DNA of 64,000 nucleotides from Schistosoma haematobium (lineage: Eukaryota > Platyhelminthes > Trematoda > Strigeidida > Schistosomatidae). Each line of letters begins with the position of its first letter. Position 1 is the first letter of the stretch. A program made the translations under genes and the position numbers. The stretch is taken from contig NC_067195.1 of the NCBI RefSeq assembly GCF_000699445.3, positions 81,772,569-81,836,568 on the forward strand, given 5' to 3'. Shown here one piece after another: positions 58,141 through 64,000 of this stretch. Below the pieces are notes generated by a model, which saw only the letters and a program-made list of their open reading frames with translations, was not told where the DNA came from and searched no databases.

Positions 58141-58479
58141 CTATCAAACTTTACAATTTATGTTTGTTTATATTAATTGACGTCGATAATTGTGGATAGA
58201 TATTTGGTTGCGAATGAGTTGAAATATTTGACAGTATAAAAAGGAGCAGTGAATTTTTGGAAGCCTAGCACTCGTATCAACCACCGCTTCATTCAGTTTA
58301 TCAATCGATTCGAAAAACCATGTGCAAATGTTAAGACAAAAACTAACCCCAAAAAGATGACAATCAAATTAGATATTTAGACAGGATAATGATCAACAAT
58401 AACGACCAATAGAGACCTAGGTAAACGGAACGAGCTATCGATTGTATGTGAAGATATTTGAATAGCTTATTTCTATCTG
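58141..58479. other. Spacer between FB-1 halves
   Basis: A TATAAAAAGG box at about 58236 is followed by AGCAGTG and GCACTCGTATCAACCACC; this could be a promoter or LTR piece but is unpaired. Confidence 0.35.
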
Positions 58480-58580
58480 AAGTTTGTGATAATATTATCA
58501 TGAAGAACAATGAAAGTTTCAAGAATAAACCACCAAGATCGAAGAATGAAACTCTACTAAAATCTTTGTACATTGGTTAC
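58480..58580 (+). repeat. FB-1 right half, decayed
   Basis: CTGAAGTTTGTGATAATATT, AAGAACAATGAAAGTTTC and AGAATGAAACTCTACTAAAA follow the FB-1 order. Confidence 0.6.
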
Positions 58581-58764
58581 AAACTATTGGAGTAGGTTTT
58601 AATGTATATTACTAACAACAACCCATAGTCTGAATTAAAAAATTCTTGTTTTATCCACCAATTATAAATGAACTAGTAAAATTTACGATTAATTTATTAT
58701 GATGTTCTTAGCTATACTTTTCATATTGATTTAATCAGAAGTAAAGTTATGACAATTTAGTTAT

Positions 58765-59239
58765 TGTTCCTGTTGTAACGTGTGGACTGCAGGTTAGATG
58801 CGCAGCGTATTTATCGACCGATTCAGTGACACGTAAACACGTAATGAACGACTTAGAGTCCCGATTGGCCCTGTTTTCCTGTCTAGCCCAGCTAGTTGAG
58901 TCCAGAACACAAGTCACAGCCTTTGAGATATGAATCATTATATATCAGATATACTCTATTTATATACCAAACAAACAAACCACATCGTACCATAAAATAG
59001 AAAACAACATTTACACAATATTTAAGAAGTGAAACAAATATCGACCAATAGGGAGTGTATATTTAAAGTCCAAGGTCACCGTTAGACTTAACATGATAAT
59101 TATTGGTATATTCCTCTGCATCCCTAACAGTTCCAACAAACTAGAAACACAGATAGGGACAACCAACAAAATTACAGAACCTGTTGCTAAAATATAAAAG
59201 CCATACACTGAATACTTTATTTACACATTTCTATCGTTT
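58765..59239 (+). repeat. Candidate LTR, single copy here
   Basis: Begins TGTTGTAACGTGTGG (58771), is GC-richer than its surroundings, and has AATATAAAAGCC (TATAAAA at 59193-59199). It looks like a retroviral-type U3 but no second copy or primer-binding site lies in the window. Confidence 0.45.
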
Positions 59240-59390
59240 ATCCATCACATTATGTTTAATTCTTTTCTATTTTTCTCTTCCATTCTCTTCAACATGATCT
59301 AATTAGCCTTCTACTGTCAGATTTTCCTCTTCTGATTAATGTTACATACTACTTATGTCAATAGACATAAGTAGCACATATCATATTACC
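59240..59390 (-). repeat. G repeat, with terminal hairpin
   Basis: Same GTTACATACTACTTATG end as the other G copies. Here 59349-59359 and 59364-59374 form a perfect 11-bp hairpin around AATA. Confidence 0.6.
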
Positions 59391-60036
59391 ATTAAAATTA
59401 CAGAATATTTTTCTTTAAATCATTGTAGTTAATGAATTTATTCAATATAATTTCCTGATATTTAGAAATTTTCTCTCATTTCATTGCACACAAATTTTTT
59501 ATTCATACACCTTGAATGCTTTATTTAATAATCAATAGACATGATTTTGCGGATAACAAATTCAAAGCGGCATAATTGATTTGAAGTGAAATCATAAAGT
59601 TGGTCTACTAATATGTTGAATACTCTCATTGTTACTTGTAAATCATCGTATCCACGGTGGATGAGATATAATAATAATAATAATAATAATGATAGTAATA
59701 ATAATAGTAATAATAGTATTATAATTCATAGCAATAAGAATTAAAGTTGTTCCTGTTTGTTTTATTATCTTCTATTTATTTTAAATTAGTTACAACAAAC
59801 AACAGGAAATTGTATGTATGTATGTGTGTGTTTCACTCAACCAGGTACTCCATTCAAATCAATATCAATTTCTCAAAATTGAGAATAAAACAAAATAAAT
59901 AAATGTATCACATCAAATATCATACAACAATGTATAACCACTGTTTGTTGAAATTACTAAGAGAGAAAATTTATATTCCCCTTAATCATAACTTATATGT
60001 ATATAATTGTATATATAAAACTTATATCTGTAATAC
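59391..60036. other. AT-rich stretch with (AAT)n at 59668-59722
   Basis: Interrupted AAT run; no gene. Confidence 0.45.
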
Positions 60037-60455
60037 AATTGATTCATGATTTCAATCAGTGAAATTTCTAAAATCTCCACAAAACCCTTACGGATAATAA
60101 TCATTTGCTAACTAGTGACTGACTTCAAGAGATACTCCTGGAGTTCTACCAGTGGAGTTCAACCAGGTCTGTTGTGAGATAGTAACTCACTGAAGGCAAT
60201 GGTGTACGGTGGGGCAACTTCGTGGATTGGTTGAAGTTAGACATTAACACCGTTGAATGTCGGCTGGTTCGGTGGTCTAGTTGGTTAAGCGCCTGGCGCG
60301 AGACTGATAGATCCTAAGTTCGGATCTCGCGGGGTGCGGGATGATGGATACGCACTCCTGAGGAGTCCCATACTAGAACAAAACAGCTGTCCAGTTCTTC
60401 CAAGTTTTCCATAGTGGTCTAGCTTCAATTAACTCGTGATTTCAATCAGTGGCAT
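60037..60455 (+). mobile_element. HHR-C tail plus complete unit, head to tail
   Basis: A truncated tail (GATTCATGATTTCAATCAGTG) is followed by a full unit: head, A box TGGTTCGGTGGTCTAGTTGG, B box AAGTTCGGATC, ribozyme. Core CTGAGGA is kept but GAAA reads AAAA and stem II has one mismatch, so activity is doubtful. Confidence 0.87.
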
Positions 60456-61027
60456 ATAGAATACTAAATATGGAAGGATATTTATCTTTTCAAAAGCTTT
60501 TGTCTTCTTACATTGACTGATATCAGTTAAAACAAGTAATTATATTGATCAACAGTGAATTAAAACGATAATTTGTAAAAATCGTAAAAAGAAAAGAAAG
60601 TGATTACCACGATTCTTTATGTAACAAAAAAGAGGTTTTTTAAACCTAGTTGTCTGTTTATGTATTCATTTGCTTCCTTTTAATCCTTTTGGCAAAGTTT
60701 GTTAATTTACATCAACTCATTTTAATGAATAGGTGATTACTGCATATATGTATGTATGTATGGTTGTATGTGCATTTAAACTTTCCTTTCAACTAATATG
60801 TATATATAAATATAATAGTAACGTTACTCTATATTTTAACACAGCACCATTTTTCTTCATTTAATTGAGGATAAAAAGCAACTATATTGATTAGGGATGA
60901 TATATAATAAGTATACTTATTAATTTATAAGAGTAAATTATCTAGAGGACATTCTTTTTTGAAAAAAGGATAATATTAAAATGGATATTACTAAAGAAAG
61001 GAGAAAAACATTATCAGTACTGGCTCA
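60456..61027. other. AT-rich stretch
   Basis: TATG-rich run near 60745; nothing else. Confidence 0.4.
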
Positions 61028-61458
61028 CAGATTGTGTCTCTCTGTGTGTGTATGTGTGTGTACAAAAACTCACCAATGCTATTGTTTCTGACTTAGTGTC
61101 ATTACTAATGATACTGTGGTGCATGCTATTTATATTGATATAAGTAGTATATGACACGAGTCAGCAATGTAATGTCTGGCAGCGGAAGATGGGGACGATC
61201 AAGAGAGGAAGAGCGGGAATAGAAAGCAATTAGTATGGAAATGCAAGAACAACGAAGTTCAAGACAATTATTGAACATTTTGCAAATTAAGTATTATAGT
61301 ATGATTTTTCTATTGTACCAAGTAACTCCGTAATTTTGTGCTAAATATAATCCGCTTGTCCTCACCCGTGTTCTCCTTCACAGATTGTGTCTGTGTGTGT
61401 GTGTACACAGACTCACCAACGCCATTATTTCTGACTTAGTGTCATTACTAATGATACT
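61028..61458. repeat. Local direct repeat around a G repeat
   Basis: 61028-61115 and 61381-61458 are near-copies (CAGATTGTGTCT, GT run, CTCACCAA, then CTGACTTAGTGTCATTACTA) with an offset of about 350 bp. A G-repeat copy (61138-61340) lies between. This suggests a 353-bp tandem unit present about 1.2 times. Confidence 0.8.
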
Positions 61459-62314
61459 ACTATTAATAGTATTGTTCGAGTGACTTTTTTCATTTTTGTT
61501 TACAATGATATTCATTATGTAATCATTCGTATTGTTTCAGAGTTAAAGTGTCTGATAAAAACTATTTGCATGAATGTAAACAGTGATTATTAGTTAATTA
61601 ATTCCTTAATAATAACATTAATGACCATAATCACTATTATGTGCTTATTATTATTGTTATTAATGGCTTTATTCAATATTATATTTTTGGTAAAATATAG
61701 AATTCTCAGTGCAAATTATTTTAACAAGTTTCCTTTCCTTGTTTCATTATCGATAATGACGATAAATATTGAGTGATTTCCAGTTAGTTGTTAGCAGTTC
61801 AGTAATCAACGTCTAAATAATGTTCATTTATTTTAATGTACATTGCCATGCATCACGATGTCTCTGATTGTACTTTTCATAAACGCACTTGAATAGATTA
61901 TGCGATTAATAGATATAATGATGTGTTAAAATAAACATGAAAACAGATAACTTTTTGAAATATCTAAGAACAGGTAGCCCAGATATTCAAGCAGGTCGAC
62001 CAAAGTTCTCTAAGTATCGATGAATATAAATATAACAAAGATTTTTAAAACAATTAGCCGATAATTTTCTTTCTATGGATGAAATTTGAATATGTACCTT
62101 TTCATCGATTTTCAGAATGTTCATAAATTTGTAACATTTTGCTCTAAACATAATGGATACATTGGATTTATGTTGATATTGTTCATTTCATTAGCATACT
62201 TTTAGACGTAATCTAGTATGAAATCTCATTTCTATCATAAAAATGATCAAGGCTTTATTTGAATGATATCACATTATGAAAAATATTCACCTAATAGTTA
62301 ATAGAACATTGTCA
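61459..62314. other. AT-rich stretch
   Basis: Nothing recognised. Confidence 0.4.
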
Positions 62315-62640
62315 TCAGAAGGGGTTTTGTGGATATTATAGTAATTTCAACAGTTGAGATCATGAATCAATTGAAGCTAGACCACTATGGAAAACCTGGA
62401 AGCACTGGACGGCCGTTTCGTTCTAGTATGGGATTCATGAGCAGTGCACATCCATGACTCCGAATACGGGACTGGAACCCATGACATTCGATCTCACATG
62501 AACGGTTAATATCTAGACCACTGAGTCTGGATCTAATGGTGGTGATGTTTAACGAAACGGCCGTCCATCACTTCTAGGTCTTCAATGGAGGTCTAACATC
62601 GGTCGGTTCATGATCTTAATTAAAACTCAACGATCTCCAC
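62315..62640 (-). mobile_element. HHR-C element followed by an inverted 3' half
   Basis: The minus unit has A box CTCAGTGGTCTAGATATT, B box GGGTTCCAGTCCC and a ribozyme whose core reads CTCATGA (dead), with perfect GAAACGGCCGTC. A plus-oriented GAAACGGCCGTCC strand and tail follow at 62554-62635. Confidence 0.83.
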
Positions 62641-62905
62641 AACCTTATACTTTTAACTAATATGTTATCTGGGATGTAGTAAAACTTAAGAAAACAGATT
62701 CAATACGGTTTTTATAATTTTTTCAGTGATAACCCTAACAAATTTCAATTAATTTCAATGCTTATAAAGAATGACACAAAAATTTTAATTAAACACATTA
62801 GATTGTAATTACAACTGATTTTTTTAAAACAAAAGAGAGGTCAAAATGTCTATTTCACATCTATTACCAATGTAGTTGAAAGTTGAATACTGATTTCTTT
62901 TAAGT
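62641..62905. other. AT-rich spacer
   Basis: Nothing recognised. Confidence 0.35.
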
Positions 62906-62908
62906 ACA

Positions 62909-63053
62909 GAAGACCAAGTCAAAGTCTTCTTACTAAAGTAGCTTCTACAAATTTTATTCAAAGAAAGAGTTTGATTAATTGTCCACTACTTCGAATACAT
63001 TCACTTCAACCACATTATACCCCATGTCAAATATGTGATGTAACAATGAACTA
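62909..63053 (+). CDS. Weak candidate terminal exon
   Basis: A TTTCTTTTAAGTACAG acceptor precedes a frame reading RPSQSLLTKVASTNFIQRKS, LINCPLLRIHSLQPHYTPCQ and ICDVTMN, then TAA at 63051-63053. The composition is more protein-like than random, and a CxxC (CQIC) is present. It is short, has no recognised family, and no partner exon was found. Confidence 0.22.
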
Positions 63054-63257
63054 AGAAATTCATTTTTTCCACAAAGGATTAGGATCTTAAGAATATGTAT
63101 TCAGTAGAACAAATAAAAGTTCACTTTTCTGTCATCCCACTGTATATCTGGCTGCGTTTATTAGAACCAGTTTCAGTGAAAATAATATTTCATTTTCAAT
63201 GCTATTTTTATACGTCGTTGATTAATTTTAATCATTGTAATTTTTAATCATTATCTA

Positions 63258-63475
63258 ATTTCAATGATTGAGATCATGAGTCAATTGAAGCTAGACCACC
63301 ATGGAAAACTTAAAAGCACTGAACGACCGTTTCATCCTAGTGTGGGACTCCTCAGCAGTTCGCATCCATGATCCCGCTCCCCCCGAGATTCGAACCCATG
63401 ATGGTCTAGCCTCAACTGATTCATGATCTCAACCATTGAAATGACTATAATATCCACAAAACCCCTCCTGACATT
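63258..63475 (-). mobile_element. HHR-C element with inverted ends and intact core
   Basis: Left ATTTCAATGATTGAGATCATG and right CATGATCTCAACCATTGAAAT ends pair. The minus interior has a B-box piece (GGGTTCGAATCTC) and the ribozyme at 63316-63361; the A box is lost. Confidence 0.85.
63316..63361 (-). ncRNA. Hammerhead ribozyme (HHR-C), core intact, U at cleavage site
   Basis: CTGAGGA and GAAA are conserved, stem II GTCC/GGAT pairs with one G-U, stem III is A-U and C-G. Stem I GAACTG/CAGTGC has one mismatch. The cleavage residue is U, not C (GTT), which hammerheads tolerate with lower rates. Confidence 0.75.
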
Positions 63476-63578
63476 ATTTAATTGTCAATTATAGAAAAGA
63501 AAAACATGTTCATTTTCGAGTTTGTAAAACTTCCATCTCCAAAAACAAATGTATACAAGTGAAGAGAAAGCAATGAGA
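63476..63578. other. Spacer
   Basis: Nothing recognised. Confidence 0.3.
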
Positions 63579-64000
63579 TTGTAGTGTCGGTTATTATGTT
63601 AAGCCCATATACCTTATTCTAGCTTTCGAACAACCCATTCTTTTCATTCTACTTGAGTCACATTCTCACCTTGTTATTTATTCACTTATCAATCTTCACT
63701 GTTTTTATATGAGCGCGTAGGTGTGTGTACATCTCTTATCCCATTACTCATCACATGTCTGTAACTTACTTTTGTGTAACTATAAATATTGATTAACGCT
63801 TGGTTAAATGGGAGTTGGTTTACCAGCCATCTCCACTCTGCTTCGTTTCTCTTCTTTCTATTCCATTCACTTTATATACAAAATATATGTATTCAAAATT
63901 CCATTCTCCTTATTTGACTTATTTAATTTCGTTATTGACTAACGTGATTTAAGTCGATGATTATATACGAGGATAAGCAATAACAAACATTCATTACGAT
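63579..64000 (-). mobile_element. LTR-1, cut by the window end
   Basis: All 422 bases equal the reverse complement of 51641-52062 with no indel. The copy starts TTGTAGTGTCGG at 63579 and continues beyond the window. Confidence 0.9.

Noticed and set aside
1..64000. CRISPR arrays, operons, ribosome binding sites or rRNA genes
   Set aside because: Nothing prokaryotic is visible; repeats are dispersed and eukaryotic in type, and no rRNA-like block is seen.

Overview
The window is AT-rich (roughly two-thirds A+T), repeat-saturated eukaryotic DNA. It fits a blood fluke (Schistosoma or a close relative). The strongest clue is a set of tRNA-headed short repeats carrying hammerhead ribozyme (HHR) cores; one set closely matches the known schistosome Sm-alpha ribozyme. 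Around these lie RTE-clade and CR1-clade non-LTR fragments, a Penelope-like fragment and LTR-like repeats, all types common in schistosome genomes. The species cannot be fixed from this sequence alone.

I see no complete protein-coding gene. The best host coding signal is a 200-bp spliced-looking exon on the minus strand (6889-7088). A much weaker terminal-exon candidate lies near 62.9 kb. A histone H3 pseudogene (about 14001-14286, minus) aligns residue by residue from the start codon to residue 63, with four stops. The window therefore looks intronic or intergenic.

The repeats fall into these groups. (1) Three HHR families: HHR-A (Sm-alpha-like), HHR-B and HHR-C. Each joins a tRNA-like pol III promoter block to a type I hammerhead with a two-base-pair stem III. 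Seven copies keep the catalytic core: 5630, 21825, 25080, 50518(-), 50787, 56073 and 63316(-). HHR-B and HHR-C also occur as direct HHR-to-HHR units of 346 and 378 nt, as expected of retrozyme-like elements. (2) Twelve 3'-end fragments of one RTE-type retrotransposon, several tailed with GTAA repeats. (3) Two CR1-type reverse transcriptase fragments and one Penelope-like fragment. (4) A dispersed LTR-like repeat in five copies, two of which share 422 identical bases in inverted orientation 12 kb apart. (5) A foldback family (FB-1) with a frame-conserved reading frame. (6) A 267-bp Mutator-like MITE with an exact 9-bp target duplication. (7) Other repeats, microsatellites, a 45-bp perfect palindrome and a G-quadruplex-type G-run.

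Layout: 0-6.3 kb, HHR-C, palindrome, RTE copies and a 1-kb duplication; 6.3-14.3 kb, exon, CR1, LTR-1 and H3 pseudogene; 15-25 kb, HHR-A/B, RTE copies and MITE; 26-35.7 kb, LTR-1, HHR-C and a GC-rich repeat; 37-40 kb, CR1 and Penelope; 41-64 kb, dense HHR-C, FB-1, HHR-B and the identical LTR-1 pair. The non-autonomous families probably depend on reverse transcriptases such as those seen here as fragments, but no intact copy lies in the window.
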